In this document: positions 8,535 to 17,460 of the stretch, piece by piece
How positions within the stretch are numbered: the stretch's first letter is position 1
How the letters are laid out: every line of letters starts with the position of its first letter
DNA from: Streptococcus suis 10581
GTDB taxonomy: Bacteria; Bacillota; Bacilli; Lactobacillales; Streptococcaceae
DNA length: 64,000 bases
Direction of reading: 5' to 3'
Assembly: GCA_000440235.1 (NCBI GenBank)
Contig: ALKQ01000004.1
Span: 1-64,000, forward strand
Notes under the pieces: generated by a model
The model's input: only the letters and a program-made list of their open reading frames with translations
Databases searched by the model: none
What the model was told of the DNA's origin: nothing
Translations under genes and position numbers: made by a program

Positions 8535-8858
8535 ATGGCTTATACAGAAGAACAGGTTAAAGAAATTCAAGAGCGTATTTTTCATGCACTAGAAGATGTG
8601 ATTGACCCTGAGCTAGGTATTGATATTATCAATTTAGGGCTAATTTATGAAATCCGATTTATTGAGGGCAAGGCTGAAATTGATATGACCTTGACGACCA
8701 TGGGCTGTCCATTAGCTGATCTAATTACCGATCAAATTCATGATGTACTGAAGGATGTTCCTGAAGTAACAGAAGTAGATGTGAGACTGGTTTGGTCACC
8801 AGCTTGGACCGTTCAAAAAATGAGTCGTTATGCTCGAATTGCATTAGGAATTAAATAA
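8535..8858 (+). CDS. DUF59 / MIP18-family protein (PaaD-SufT-like)
   Basis: A 107-aa single-domain protein. The hallmark of the family is ALEDVIDPELGIDIINLGLIYEI near the N-terminus; the single reactive Cys lies in TTMGCPLADLI. Relatives (SufT, the N-terminal domain of Mrp, PaaD) assist iron-sulfur cluster assembly or delivery; the client here is unknown. The ATG at 8535 is chosen because it opens the domain and has a purine-rich GAGAG upstream. An in-frame ATG at 8484 lies within the upstream repeat block. A terminator follows directly, so the gene is probably monocistronic. Confidence 0.9.
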   Translation: MAYTEEQVKEIQERIFHALEDVIDPELGIDIINLGLIYEIRFIEGKAEIDMTLTTMGCPLADLITDQIHDVLKDVPEVTEVDVRLVWSPAWTVQKMSRYARIALGIK

Positions 8859-8863
8859 AAAAA

Positions 8864-8900
8864 CAAGATGGTTTCGAACGTTTGAAGCCATTTTTTTATT
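8864..8900 (+). terminator. Terminator of the DUF59 gene
   Basis: Stem ATGGTTTC / GAAGCCAT (one G-U) followed by TTTTTTTA. Confidence 0.85.
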
Positions 8901-8938
8901 AATGTTTGGATTTTTGTAAAAAATATTAAAAATTATAC

Positions 8939-8967
8939 TTGTCAAAGACAAATTTCCATGTTACAAT
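8939..8967 (+). promoter_or_regulatory. Promoter of the unidentified RNA
   Basis: TTGTCA (8939-8944), exactly 17 bp, TACAAT (8962-8967). The predicted start is near 8974. No ORF with an SD follows for 400 bp. Confidence 0.75.
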
Positions 8968-8973
8968 AAACAA

Positions 8974-9325
8974 GCCTAGGAAAAGTTATTATACCTATTC
9001 TAGCAAATATCAGACCTATATGGGATTAGTAGCTCTGCTATTGGTCATAACCAAAGCCTACGGACAGGCGGGTCGAATGCCGAAGCGTGGTCGCAAGACC
9101 ACATTATTGATAGGGTTAAAAGCCTACATTTTATAAGTTGATGTTGGGAAGAATTTCCTAATTTCTAATTTTGTCAGTGTGGTGAAAGCACACGTCATCT
9201 TGTGAAACGGTCAATAAAGTACGTATATATTTGCACTGGAGAGTAGGAAACGGTAGGCACATAAACTCAAGAGAAGAATAAAAAGCGTCAATTTGGATTG
9301 TAGAGCAGGATGAACCCTGCTCTTT
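8974..9325 (+). ncRNA. Unidentified structured RNA (~350 nt) or long leader of the polyamine operon
   Basis: A transcription unit defined by a good promoter at 8939-8967 and an intrinsic terminator at 9302-9327. It contains a perfect GNRA-capped hairpin GTGGTC-GCAA-GACCAC (9087-9102) and a stem-loop around a GAAA loop in GTGTGGTGAAAGCACAC (9177-9193). AACC (9050-9053) and GGTT (9114-9117) could close a domain. AAGCCTA occurs three times (8972, 9054, 9120) and is complementary to TAGGC at 9254-9258, suggesting long-range pairing. The only ORF (8939-9136) has no SD and starts in the promoter. It lacks the P4 motif of RNase P RNA and is not tmRNA. The polyamine gene speA begins 50 nt after the terminator, so a leader/attenuator role is equally possible. 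Confidence 0.6.
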
Positions 9326-9327
9326 TT
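9302..9327 (+). terminator. Terminator of the unidentified RNA, upstream of speA
   Basis: Perfect 8-bp stem AGAGCAGG / CCTGCTCT with loop ATGAAC, then TTTT. It lies 49 nt upstream of the speA start, so readthrough could feed the polyamine operon. Confidence 0.85.
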
Positions 9328-9375
9328 ACTTGTTTAAAAAGGGTGGGAGTCCATCAAGCAAAGGAGTTTTTCAAT

Positions 9376-10824
9376 ATGAAAAATCAACACCAAGCCCCTA
9401 TTTATCAGGGATTGGTACAGTTACGCCGAAAACGGATTGTTCCCTTTGATGTCCCAGGACACAAACGGGGTCGTGGAAATCCAGAGTTGGTTGAACTTTT
9501 AGGAGAAAAATGTGTGGGGATTGATGTCAATTCCATGAAACCCTTGGATAACCTAGGGCATCCTGTGTCCATTATCCGAGAGGCCGAGGAGTTGGCGGCA
9601 GAAGCCTTTGGTGCTAGTCATGCCTTTCTCATGGTTGGAGGGACCACCTCTTCAGTGCAGACTATGATTTTGGCAACCTGTAAGGCCGGCGATAAGATTA
9701 TCCTTCCGCGAAATGTCCATAAGTCAGCCCTCAATGCCCTTGTCCTCTGTGGCGCCATCCCTGTCTATGTGGATATGAGCGTGGAGCCACGGATTGGCAT
9801 TGCTCTTGCCTTGGAAAATGAAGCTTTTGAACGGGCGATTTCTGAGCATCCTGATGCGGTTGCTGTCTTAATCAACAATCCGACCTACTATGGCATCTGC
9901 TCGGACCTGCGTACTTTGACTGAGAAAGCTAACGCAGCGGGCATGAAAGTTTTGGTAGATGAGGCCCACGGAGCTCATTTGCATTTTTCGGACCAATTGC
10001 CAGAGGCGGCTATGGATGTTGGGGCTGATATGGCAGCTGTTTCCATGCACAAATCAGGTGGCAGCCTGACCCAGAGCTCGCTCCTATTGGTCGGTCCTGA
10101 TATGAATGTGGAGTATGTCCGCCAGATTATCAATCTGACCCAGTCAACGTCTGCTTCCTACCTCTTGCTGGCTAGTTTGGATATTTCACGGAGAAATCTG
10201 GCCCTTCGTGGCAAAGAATCTTTTGAAAAAGTCATTGAAATGTCTGAGTATGCTCGTCGTGAAATCAACGCTATCGGTGGCTACTATGCCTATTCCAAGG
10301 AATTGATTGATGGTAAAACGGTGCATGATTTTGATGTAACCAAACTCTCCATCTATACGCAGGGCATTGGTCTGACAGGGATTGAAGTCTATGATTTGTT
10401 GCGGGATGAGTACGACATCCAGATTGAATTTGGTGATATTGGCAATATCTTGGCCTATATTTCAATTGGTGACCGCTTGCAGGACATCGAGCGGCTGGTA
10501 GGGGCACTGGCTGACATCAAGCGTCTTTACTCACGAGATGGTTCGGATTTGATTTCGGGAGAATACATCCAGCCGCAGCTGGTCTTGTCACCGCAGGAAG
10601 CCTTTTATGCAGAGCGGGAAAGCCGTTCCCTGCAAGAAGCAGTTGGTCAGGTCTGTGGAGAATTTGTCATGTGCTATCCGCCTGGTATTCCACTTTTAGC
10701 TCCAGGAGAACGAGTGACTCAAGAAATTGTTGACTACATCATCTTTGCCAAGGAGCGCGGTTGCTCTGTCCAAGGTACAGAAGATCCAGATGTCAACTAC
10801 ATCAATGTCATTAAGGAGGGTTAA
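9376..10824 (+). CDS. speA: Orn/Lys/Arg decarboxylase family protein, probably arginine decarboxylase
   Basis: A 482-aa fold type I PLP enzyme of the short Gram-positive (YaaO-type) class. It opens with the substrate-entry motif PFDVPGHKRG; the PLP region has VDEAHGAHL and the Schiff-base lysine in SMHKSGGSLTQ. The first step of the pathway downstream (agmatine deiminase, carbamoylputrescine amidase) needs agmatine, so arginine is the likely substrate even though homologues are often labelled lysine decarboxylase. The start at 9376 is chosen for AAAGGAG 9 nt upstream; the in-frame ATG at 9310 lies inside a terminator hairpin. First gene of the polyamine operon, two bases before speE. Confidence 0.9.
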   Translation: MKNQHQAPIYQGLVQLRRKRIVPFDVPGHKRGRGNPELVELLGEKCVGIDVNSMKPLDNLGHPVSIIREAEELAAEAFGASHAFLMVGGTTSSVQTMILATCKAGDKIILPRNVHKSALNALVLCGAIPVYVDMSVEPRIGIALALENEAFERAISEHPDAVAVLINNPTYYGICSDLRTLTEKANAAGMKVLVDEAHGAHLHFSDQLPEAAMDVGADMAAVSMHKSGGSLTQSSLLLVGPDMNVEYVRQIINLTQSTSASYLLLASLDISRRNLALRGKESFEKVIEMSEYARREINAIGGYYAYSKELIDGKTVHDFDVTKLSIYTQGIGLTGIEVYDLLRDEYDIQIEFGDIGNILAYISIGDRLQDIERLVGALADIKRLYSRDGSDLISGEYIQPQLVLSPQEAFYAERESRSLQEAVGQVCGEFVMCYPPGIPLLAPGERVTQEIVDYIIFAKERGCSVQGTEDPDVNYINVIKEG

Positions 10825-10826
10825 AG

Positions 10827-11684
10827 ATGGAAATGTGGTTTTCAGAAGTCCAAACGCCAGATGTCAAGTTATCTATTCGGACTAGCCAGCAGCTCTATGC
10901 TGGCAAGAGTGAATTTCAGGACATTGCTGTATTGGACTCTCCAGCATTTGGAAAGATTTTGACACTTAACGGTCGGGTTCTCTTTTCAGATGCAGATGAT
11001 TTTGTCTACAATGAGATGGCAGTACATGTACCAATGGCAGTTCATCCAAATCCTAAGAAAATCTTGATTTTGGGTGGAGGAGATGGTGGTGTAGCCCAAG
11101 TTCTCAGTATGTATCCTGAAATCGAACGCATTGACGTTGTAGAGCCAGATGAACTCTTGGTTGAAGTGTGTCGTCAGTATTTCCCAGACTATGCATCAGG
11201 ACTTGAAGATGAGCGTGTAGAGGTATATTTGCAAGACGGCCTGCGTTTCTTGCGCAACTGTGAGAACGAATATGACATCATCATCAATGATGCGACAGAT
11301 CCATTTGGACATACGGAAGGGCTCTTTACCAAGGAATTTTACGGTAATGCATACCGGGCTTTGAAGGAAGATGGCATCATGGTTTACCAACATGGTTCGC
11401 CATTTTATGACGAAGATGAGTCCGCCTTTCGTTCCATGCACAGAAAGGCGACCCAATCCTTCCCTATCAGCCGTGTTTATCAGGCCCATATTCCGACATC
11501 TGCGGCAGGTTATTGGTTATTTGGCTTTGCCTCTAAAAAATACAATCCCATCGAAGATTTTGATAAGGAAAAATGGAAGGCACGCCAGCTTTTTACAGAA
11601 TACTATACCGCAAACCTACATATTGGAGCATTTCTCTTGCCCCGTTATGTCGAAGATATTTTAGAAGAAGAGGAGAAAAAATAA
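10827..11684 (+). CDS. speE: Spermidine synthase family aminopropyltransferase
   Basis: A 285-aa Rossmann-fold aminopropyltransferase. The decarboxy-SAM site motif is ILGGGDGGVAQV, followed by the acidic VVEPDELLVEV and the catalytic region IINDATDPFGHTEGLFTKEF. It would transfer an aminopropyl group from decarboxylated SAM to putrescine. No speD (SAM decarboxylase) lies in this window, while the next two genes encode the carboxyspermidine route, so its real acceptor or necessity is uncertain. The SD AAGGAGG overlaps the end of speA; its stop overlaps the next start codon. Confidence 0.92.
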   Translation: MEMWFSEVQTPDVKLSIRTSQQLYAGKSEFQDIAVLDSPAFGKILTLNGRVLFSDADDFVYNEMAVHVPMAVHPNPKKILILGGGDGGVAQVLSMYPEIERIDVVEPDELLVEVCRQYFPDYASGLEDERVEVYLQDGLRFLRNCENEYDIIINDATDPFGHTEGLFTKEFYGNAYRALKEDGIMVYQHGSPFYDEDESAFRSMHRKATQSFPISRVYQAHIPTSAAGYWLFGFASKKYNPIEDFDKEKWKARQLFTEYYTANLHIGAFLLPRYVEDILEEEEKK

Positions 11685-12943
11685 TGAGTCGTTTGTTAGT
11701 GATTGGTTGTGGCGGTGTTGCCCAAGTTGCCATCAGCAAGGTTTGTCAGGCGGAAGATACCTTCAAGGAAGTCATGATTGCCAGCCGTACCAAGTCCAAA
11801 TGTGATGACTTGAAAGCTGTTTTGGAAGGCAAAACGTCTGTAAAAATCGAAACTGCCCAAGTGGATGCGGACAAGGTAGAAGAAGTGATTGCCTTGATTG
11901 AAAGCTACCAGCCAAAAGCTGTCTTGAACGTTGCCCTGCCTTACCAAGACTTGACCATCATGGATGCCTGCTTGGCGACGGGCGTGGACTATATCGACAC
12001 GGCCAACTACGAGTGCGAGGACACCGAGGATCCAGAATGGCGGGCCATCTACGAAAAACGCTGTGCTGAAGAAGGATTTACGGCTTACTTTGACTACTCT
12101 TGGCAGTGGGCTTATAAGGAGCGTTTTGAAAAAGCAGGGCTGACAGCTCTTTTGGGATCCGGATTTGATCCAGGTGTGACTAGTGTATTTTCTGCCTACG
12201 CACTGAAACATTATTTCGATGAAATTCATTACATCGACATCCTAGATTGTAACGGTGGGGATCATGGCTATCCATTTGCGACCAACTTTAACCCTGAAAT
12301 CAACTTGCGTGAGGTTTCAGCACCAGGCTCCTACTGGGAAAATGGCAAATGGGTGGAAGTCGAAGCCATGTCTATCAAGCGAGAATATGATTTCCCAGAA
12401 GTGGGTCAGAAGGATATGTACCTCCTCCACCATGAAGAAATCGAATCACTGGCTAAAAACATTCCAGGTGTCAAACGTATTCGCTTCTTTATGACTTTTG
12501 GTCAATCTTACTTGACCCACATGAAATGCTTGGAAAATGTTGGTCTCTTGCGTACGGATCCAATCAACTTTAATGGACAAGAAGTAGTGCCTATCCAATT
12601 CCTCAAAGCATTATTGCCAGACCCAGCTAGTCTTGGTCCACGTACTGTTGGGAAAACCAACATCGGCTGTATTTTCACAGGCATCAAGGATGGTATGGGG
12701 AAGACTATCTACATTTACAATGTTTGTGACCACCAAGAGTGCTACAAGGAGGTTGGTTCACAGGCTATTTCCTACACAACTGGCGTGCCAGCTATGATTG
12801 GAACCAAGCTTGTCATGGACGGGACTTGGAAAAAACCAGGTGTATACAACTTGGAGGAACTGGATCCAGATCCATTTATGGACTTACTCAACCAGTATGG
12901 TCTACCTTGGCAGGTAGTAGAAAATCCAGTTTTGGTGGACTAA
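11684..12943 (+). CDS. Carboxynorspermidine/carboxyspermidine dehydrogenase (saccharopine dehydrogenase family)
   Basis: A 419-aa protein starting MSRLLVIGCGGVAQVAIS, an N-terminal NAD(P)-binding Rossmann motif; the C-terminal catalytic domain is of the saccharopine dehydrogenase type. Orthologues are often labelled lys1. Because nspC follows directly, the expected reaction is reductive condensation of putrescine with aspartate beta-semialdehyde to carboxyspermidine. The start codon overlaps the speE stop (ATAATG) with AGGAG just upstream. The reading frame is open upstream to 11573, but that extension lies within speE and is not used. The lack of a lysine pathway context argues against saccharopine metabolism. 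Confidence 0.88.
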   Translation: MSRLLVIGCGGVAQVAISKVCQAEDTFKEVMIASRTKSKCDDLKAVLEGKTSVKIETAQVDADKVEEVIALIESYQPKAVLNVALPYQDLTIMDACLATGVDYIDTANYECEDTEDPEWRAIYEKRCAEEGFTAYFDYSWQWAYKERFEKAGLTALLGSGFDPGVTSVFSAYALKHYFDEIHYIDILDCNGGDHGYPFATNFNPEINLREVSAPGSYWENGKWVEVEAMSIKREYDFPEVGQKDMYLLHHEEIESLAKNIPGVKRIRFFMTFGQSYLTHMKCLENVGLLRTDPINFNGQEVVPIQFLKALLPDPASLGPRTVGKTNIGCIFTGIKDGMGKTIYIYNVCDHQECYKEVGSQAISYTTGVPAMIGTKLVMDGTWKKPGVYNLEELDPDPFMDLLNQYGLPWQVVENPVLVD

Positions 12944-14071
12944 ATGAGAATAGATCAAGTCCCAACACCAGCCTATGTCATTGACGAAGCCAAGCTGGTC
13001 AACAATTTAGAAATTCTCAAGTCTGTCCAAGACCGCACGGGCTGTAAGGTCCTTTTGGCACAAAAAGCCTTCTCCATGTACGCCACCTATCCGCTGATCA
13101 GTCAGTATCTGGCTGGCACAACTGCATCAGGACTCTATGAAGCCAAGCTGGGTCGTGAGGAATTTGGGGGTGAAGTCCATGTTTTTGCTCCAGCCTTCAA
13201 GGATGCGGATTTGGAGGAGATTTTGGAAATTGCAGACCATATCGTCTTTAACTCAGAGCGCCAACTTCGCAAGCACGTTGACAAATGCAGAGTAGCAGGA
13301 GTCAGTGTTGGTTTACGCATCAATCCAGAATGCTCCACACAAGACGAACATGCCCTTTACGATCCCTGTGCAGCGGGTTCTCGTTTCGGTGTTCGTATTG
13401 ACCAGTTTTCAGAAGACCTGCTGGACTTGGTGGATGGCCTGCATTTTCACACCCTCTGTGAGCAAAATTCGGATGATTTGAAAACCACCTTGGAGGCTGT
13501 TGAGGCCAAATTCGGTCCCTATCTACACCGTATTAAATGGCTCAATATGGGTGGTGGCCACCATGTGACCAGAGAAGACTATGATGTAGAATTGCTGATA
13601 TCCTCTATCCAGCACATGCAGGAAATTTATGGATTGGAAATTTACATTGAGCCTGGTGAAGCCATTGCCCTCAATGCAGGCTATTTGGTGACAGAGGTTT
13701 TAGACATTGTTGAAAATGGCATTGAGACGCTGGTTTTGGATGCTTCGGCTACCTGCCATATGCCAGATGTCTTGGAAATGCCCTATCGCCCACCGCTTCG
13801 TCATGGCTTTGAGGCAGGAGAGAAGGCTTTTACTTACAGACTGTCTTCCAATACCTGTCTGACGGGCGACATCATCGGTGATTATTCCTTTGAAAAGCCT
13901 GTGGAGATTGGCGACAAACTCTACTTTGAAGACATGGCCATCTATTCCTTTGTCAAAAACAATACCTTCAATGGCATTGGGTTACCTAGCCTAGCCATCA
14001 TGGACAAGGCTGGTGACTGCCGTATTATCAAGGAATTTGGCTATGAAGATTTCAAGGGGAGGTTGTCATGA
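12944..14071 (+). CDS. nspC: Carboxynorspermidine decarboxylase
   Basis: A 375-aa fold type III (alanine racemase-like) PLP decarboxylase. The PLP lysine lies in [12 protein letters not shown] near residue 42, a His/glycine-rich phosphate site in [11 protein letters not shown], and the C-terminal decarboxylation segment in [10 protein letters not shown] (active-site Cys typical of the family). It converts carboxyspermidine to spermidine. The ATG begins right after the stop of the dehydrogenase gene, and its end overlaps aguA by 4 bp (ATGA), so translation is coupled on both sides. Confidence 0.93.
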   Translation: MRIDQVPTPAYVIDEAKLVNNLEILKSVQDRTGCKVLLAQKAFSMYATYPLISQYLAGTTASGLYEAKLGREEFGGEVHVFAPAFKDADLEEILEIADHIVFNSERQLRKHVDKCRVAGVSVGLRINPECSTQDEHALYDPCAAGSRFGVRIDQFSEDLLDLVDGLHFHTLCEQNSDDLKTTLEAVEAKFGPYLHRIKWLNMGGGHHVTREDYDVELLISSIQHMQEIYGLEIYIEPGEAIALNAGYLVTEVLDIVENGIETLVLDASATCHMPDVLEMPYRPPLRHGFEAGEKAFTYRLSSNTCLTGDIIGDYSFEKPVEIGDKLYFEDMAIYSFVKNNTFNGIGLPSLAIMDKAGDCRIIKEFGYEDFKGRLS

Positions 14072-15183
14072 TAGAAAGTCCAAAAGCTGCTGGCTACCGT
14101 ATGCCAGCTGAGTATGAGCCCCATCATGGCACGCTCATGGTGTGGCCGACTCGTCCAGGTTCCTGGCCATTTGATGGTCAGGGGGCGAAAAAAGCCTTTA
14201 GCCAGGTCATTAAAACCATTGCTGAAAGCGAGCAGGTCTATCTCTTGGTGGATGAGGCACACCGTGAGGAGGTCAAATCCATGCTGGGGGCTGGCATTTC
14301 CTACCTGGACATCCCCACAAACGACGCTTGGGCGCGTGACACAGGTCCGACGGTTTTGGTTCATGAAAATGGCAGAGCCTTGTCTGTCGATTGGGCCTTT
14401 AACGCTTGGGGTGGAAGCTACGATGGTCTGTATCAGGACTATGAGGCAGATGATCAGGTGGCTAGTCGCTTTAGTCAGGCCATCGGTCTGCCAGTCCATG
14501 ATGCCCATCCCTTTGTCCTAGAAGGCGGAGCCATTCATAGCGACGGCGAGGGAACCATCTTGGTGACCGAATCCTGCCTGCTCAGTCCAGGTCGCAATCC
14601 TCATTTGACAAAGGTTCAGATTGAGCAAGTGCTTCTAGATACTCTCGGAGCTGAAAAGGTTCTCTGGCTGCCTTATGGTATCTTCAATGATGAAACCAAT
14701 GAACACGTGGACAATGTTGCAGCCTTTGTTGGTCCAGCCGAGATAGTTTTAGCCTGGACAGATGATGAGTCAGATCCCCAATATGTCATGTCTAAAGCTG
14801 ATTTGGACTACTTGGAAAAGCAAGTGGATGCCAAGGGTAGAAAGTTGACCGTTCACAAACTGCCTATTCCCAAACATCCTATTCTAATAACAGAAGAGGA
14901 CTTGCCAGGCTATGTCTATGAAGCGGGGGAAGAAGTACGGACAGCTGGCGAACGTTTGGCGGCTTCCTATGTGAATTTCTACGTCAGCAACGGTGCGGTT
15001 CTGGTGCCCCAGTTTGATGATGAGCATGATGCGCAGGCACTGCATCTCCTAGCGCAGCTTTTTCCAACCAGAAAGGTCGTCGGCATTCCAGCTCACGACA
15101 TCCTGCTAGGGGGTGGGAATATTCACTGTATCACCCAGCAAATCCCCTTTTATGGGAGTGGGACAGAACTCGCAAATTGTTAA
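14068..15183 (+). CDS. aguA: Agmatine deiminase
   Basis: A 371-aa peptidyl-arginine-deiminase-fold enzyme. It has the N-terminal substrate motif [20 protein letters not shown], and the catalytic cysteine C354 in [13 protein letters not shown]. It hydrolyses agmatine to N-carbamoylputrescine and ammonia. The start overlaps the nspC stop by four bases. The partner aguB is not immediately adjacent: 310 bp of hairpin-rich sequence intervene, which is unusual for this operon. Confidence 0.96.
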   Translation: MIESPKAAGYRMPAEYEPHHGTLMVWPTRPGSWPFDGQGAKKAFSQVIKTIAESEQVYLLVDEAHREEVKSMLGAGISYLDIPTNDAWARDTGPTVLVHENGRALSVDWAFNAWGGSYDGLYQDYEADDQVASRFSQAIGLPVHDAHPFVLEGGAIHSDGEGTILVTESCLLSPGRNPHLTKVQIEQVLLDTLGAEKVLWLPYGIFNDETNEHVDNVAAFVGPAEIVLAWTDDESDPQYVMSKADLDYLEKQVDAKGRKLTVHKLPIPKHPILITEEDLPGYVYEAGEEVRTAGERLAASYVNFYVSNGAVLVPQFDDEHDAQALHLLAQLFPTRKVVGIPAHDILLGGGNIHCITQQIPFYGSGTELANC

Positions 15184-15196
15184 AAGAGTTCGTCAA

Positions 15197-15450
15197 CAAG
15201 TCCTTATTTCCAGTTGTTGAGCTGAAACAGTCTATCCCCAGACTGTTTCACTCTCACCCCCGCATAGCTCCAACAGTCAGAGTAGTGACTGTTGGAGGTT
15301 GGAAATAGAGCGAACTTTGTTCGCAACAGTCGTAATGGTCAGATTTGGAGTGTAAAACACGAACAAATCTGCCAATCAACCACTGCGCTGAGATGTTGAC
15401 GTCACCTCTAAAAAGTGGTGTTGTGTATGAACTTAGTTCCTGATACAGCG
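15197..15450. repeat. Mosaic repeat block inserted between aguA and aguB
   Basis: A gene-free stretch packed with inverted repeats: GAAACAGTCT/AGACTGTTTC (15224-15233/15240-15249); an 11-bp perfect stem TCCAACAGTCA/TGACTGTTGGA (15269-15279/15286-15296); GCGAAC/GTTCGC (15310-15324); and CAGATTT/AAATCTG (15340-15346/15365-15371) enclosing GTGT/ACAC. GGTTGGAAATA (15297-15307) recurs exactly at 42560-42570. The segment 15267-15325 is closely matched in reverse complement at about 32820-32878. CAACCACTGCG (15377-15387) recurs at 28425-28435. No T-run follows any stem, so these are not classic terminators. Confidence 0.8.
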
Positions 15451-15493
15451 TCATTCTATCTCCCATAAAGAATTTATGAAAAGGATAAATAAT

Positions 15494-16369
15494 ATGAGAA
15501 ATGTTACTGTAGCAGCTGTCCAGATGCAGTGTAGTCAGGACCTTTGGGAAAATCTGGCAACTGCAGAGCGTTTGGTCAGACAGGCTGCTGGTCAGGGAGC
15601 GCAGATTATTCTCCTGCCTGAACTCTTTGAGCGTCCTTATTTTTGTCAAGAACGCCAGTATGATTATTATAACTATGCCAAGTCTGTAGAAGAAAATGAT
15701 GCTGTTCAGCACTTTATACCTATCGCCAAAGAATTACAGGTCGTTTTGCCTATTTCCTTCTATGAAAAAGATGGTAATAGCCTGTATAATTCAATTGCTG
15801 TTATTGATGCAGATGGTAGTGTATTGGGAGTTTACCGTAAGACCCATATCCCTGACGATCATTATTATCAGGAGAAGTTTTACTTCACACCGGGCAATAC
15901 TGGATTCAAGGTCTGGAAAACGCGTTACGCTAAGATTGGGATTGGCATCTGTTGGGACCAATGGTTCCCAGAAACCGCTCGCTGTCTGGCTCTGAATGGG
16001 GCAGAATTGCTCTTTTATCCAACAGCCATTGGTTCGGAGCCGATTTTGGATACGGATAGTCAAGGACATTGGCAGCGGACCATGCAGGGCCATGCGGCAG
16101 CCAATATCACCCCGGTCATTGCGGCCAATCGGATTGGCTTGGAAGAAGTACAACCTTCTGCAGAAAATGGAGGCCAGTCTTCTAGCTTGCGTTTCTACGG
16201 TTCCTCTTTCTTGACAGATGAAACAGGTGAATTGATTGAAAAAGCGGGACGGGAGGAAGAAGCAGTCTTACTTGCGACGTATGATTTGGACAAGGGAGCG
16301 CGTGAGCGCTTGGACTGGGGGCTCTTTAGGGATCGCAGGCCGTATAAGTATCAGCAGATTGTAGAATAA
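15494..16369 (+). CDS. aguB: N-carbamoylputrescine amidase
   Basis: A 291-aa nitrilase-superfamily amidase with the catalytic triad Glu43 (LLPELFE), Lys116 (YRKTHIPDD) and Cys153 (GICWDQWFPE). It hydrolyses N-carbamoylputrescine to putrescine, CO2 and ammonia, completing the agmatine route. The ATG at 15494 has AAGGA 8 nt upstream and gives the family length; an in-frame ATG at 15476 lies before that SD. It is last in the polyamine cluster and is followed by a strong terminator. Confidence 0.95.
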   Translation: MRNVTVAAVQMQCSQDLWENLATAERLVRQAAGQGAQIILLPELFERPYFCQERQYDYYNYAKSVEENDAVQHFIPIAKELQVVLPISFYEKDGNSLYNSIAVIDADGSVLGVYRKTHIPDDHYYQEKFYFTPGNTGFKVWKTRYAKIGIGICWDQWFPETARCLALNGAELLFYPTAIGSEPILDTDSQGHWQRTMQGHAAANITPVIAANRIGLEEVQPSAENGGQSSSLRFYGSSFLTDETGELIEKAGREEEAVLLATYDLDKGARERLDWGLFRDRRPYKYQQIVE

Positions 16370-16373
16370 ACAA

Positions 16374-16406
16374 AACACCCTTGTCCGAAGATAAGGGTGT
16401 TCATTT
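16374..16406. terminator. Bidirectional terminator between aguB and the TVP38 gene
   Basis: Perfect 9-bp stem AACACCCTT / AAGGGTGTT with T-rich sequence on the plus strand and A-rich on the other side, between convergent genes. Confidence 0.85.
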
Positions 16407-17000
16407 TTATCCTAACAATTGCTGCAACCATTGGCTGCCATAGATCCAAAAGAAGCTATAGGCCACAACTGAGAAAGGGCGACAAATTAAAGTAATCATA
16501 ATAAATTTCCGATAACTCATGCTTGTTAATCCAGTAATCATCACTACTATGTCAGCTGGAGAAATGGGAGAAAGCATGCAGAGAATAAAGAAAATTTCAT
16601 AACTACGTTTATTATCAATTTTGCTTTCATATTTGTAAAAGGTATCTTCAGACATGAAGAGGAGACAAAATTTCTTTCCATAGCGACGAGCCAACCAGAA
16701 AAGGATGATACTACCGATTGAAATTCCAAGATAATTGAGAAAGAATCCCCACCAAAAATGAAATACGAGGAAACCTACAACAGTCGTAACACCGCCTGGA
16801 ATAATCGGAAATACAACTTGAATAATCTGAATAGCTAAAAAGGAGAGGCTACCTAAAGCACCTTGGCTTTTGATTAAATCGCTTAAGACATTTTGGTCGT
16901 TCAAAATGCCAATCTTATAGAGCCAAAACAGAAAAATAGCAGTCCCGATAAGGGTCAAAATACTTAATACTTGAATGGTTTTTTGCCAAAATTTATACAT
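16407..17000 (-). CDS. TVP38/TMEM64 family membrane protein
   Basis: A 197-aa polytopic protein with an N-terminal TM (about 10-30), then the SNARE_assoc/VTT core: FPIIPGGVTTVVGFLVF (re-entrant loop region), FLARRYGKKF-like FWLARRYGKKF, and LSPISPADIVVMITGLTSMSYRKF. Relatives (DedA, TMEM64, YtxB) are lipid scramblases or flippases linked to membrane homeostasis; its lipid substrate here is unknown. Single gene, divergent from tmRNA. Confidence 0.88.
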   Translation of the reverse strand: MYKFWQKTIQVLSILTLIGTAIFLFWLYKIGILNDQNVLSDLIKSQGALGSLSFLAIQIIQVVFPIIPGGVTTVVGFLVFHFWWGFFLNYLGISIGSIILFWLARRYGKKFCLLFMSEDTFYKYESKIDNKRSYEIFFILCMLSPISPADIVVMITGLTSMSYRKFIMITLICRPFSVVAYSFFWIYGSQWLQQLLG

Positions 17001-17061
17001 ACTTTCATTTTACCATATTTCAAAATTTTTTTAAATTGTAAGGAAAATGTAAAAAATAGCT

Positions 17062-17090
17062 TTGCTATTTATGAAAAAATCTGCTATAAT
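17062..17090 (+). promoter_or_regulatory. tmRNA promoter
   Basis: TTGCTA (17062-17067), 17 bp, TATAAT (17085-17090) preceded by TGC, an extended -10. Confidence 0.8.
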
Positions 17091-17110
17091 AATTCTCGTA
17101 TCAAACCTAA

Positions 17111-17455
17111 GGGGTTGTTACGGATTCGACAGGCATTATGAGGCTTGTTCTGCAACTCATCGGCAGATGTAAAAATGCCAGTTAAATATAACTGCAAAAA
17201 ATACAAACACTTACGCATTAGCAGCTTAATAACCTGCCTGCGTGACCATTCGCGAATTGCTTGTGTTTGCTGATTGGTCTTAAAATAGCAAGCTACGTTG
17301 GGATTGAGTCAGGCTGTCCCAAAAGAGATGAACTGACTCGCTTGTGCTAGGTTTGAGTTATGTATCGAGCCCAAGTTAAAGCAAGACATAACCTATGGTT
17401 GTAGACGAATAAGTTAGCAGGTGTTTGGACGTGGGTTCGACTCCCACCAGCTCCA
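17111..17455 (+). ncRNA. ssrA: tmRNA (ssrA)
   Basis: It starts GGGGTTGTTACGGATTCGAC and ends in a tRNA-like T arm (GTGGGTTCGACTCCCAC) and CAGCTCC-A. The first seven bases pair with 17448-17454. The CCA is not encoded (TAT follows), so it must be added enzymatically. The tag reading frame at 17194-17226 codes AKNTNTYALAA, followed by TAATAA. With SmpB it rescues stalled ribosomes and tags the nascent chain for proteolysis. Confidence 0.98.
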
Positions 17456-17460
17456 TATAT

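Noticed and set aside
8939..9136. 65-aa ORF within the unidentified RNA
   Set aside because: It begins inside the -35 hexamer, has no SD, and its sequence is low in similarity to anything recognisable; the region is better explained as structured RNA.
8974..9325. RNase P RNA, lysine riboswitch or T-box as identity of the RNA
   Set aside because: The conserved P4 segment of RNase P, the lysine riboswitch core and the T-box GGUGG motif are not present on reading the sequence.
15254..15712. 152-aa minus-strand ORF across the aguA-aguB gap
   Set aside because: It runs opposite the repeat block and the start of aguB with no SD or domain; aguB is clearly the coding strand.
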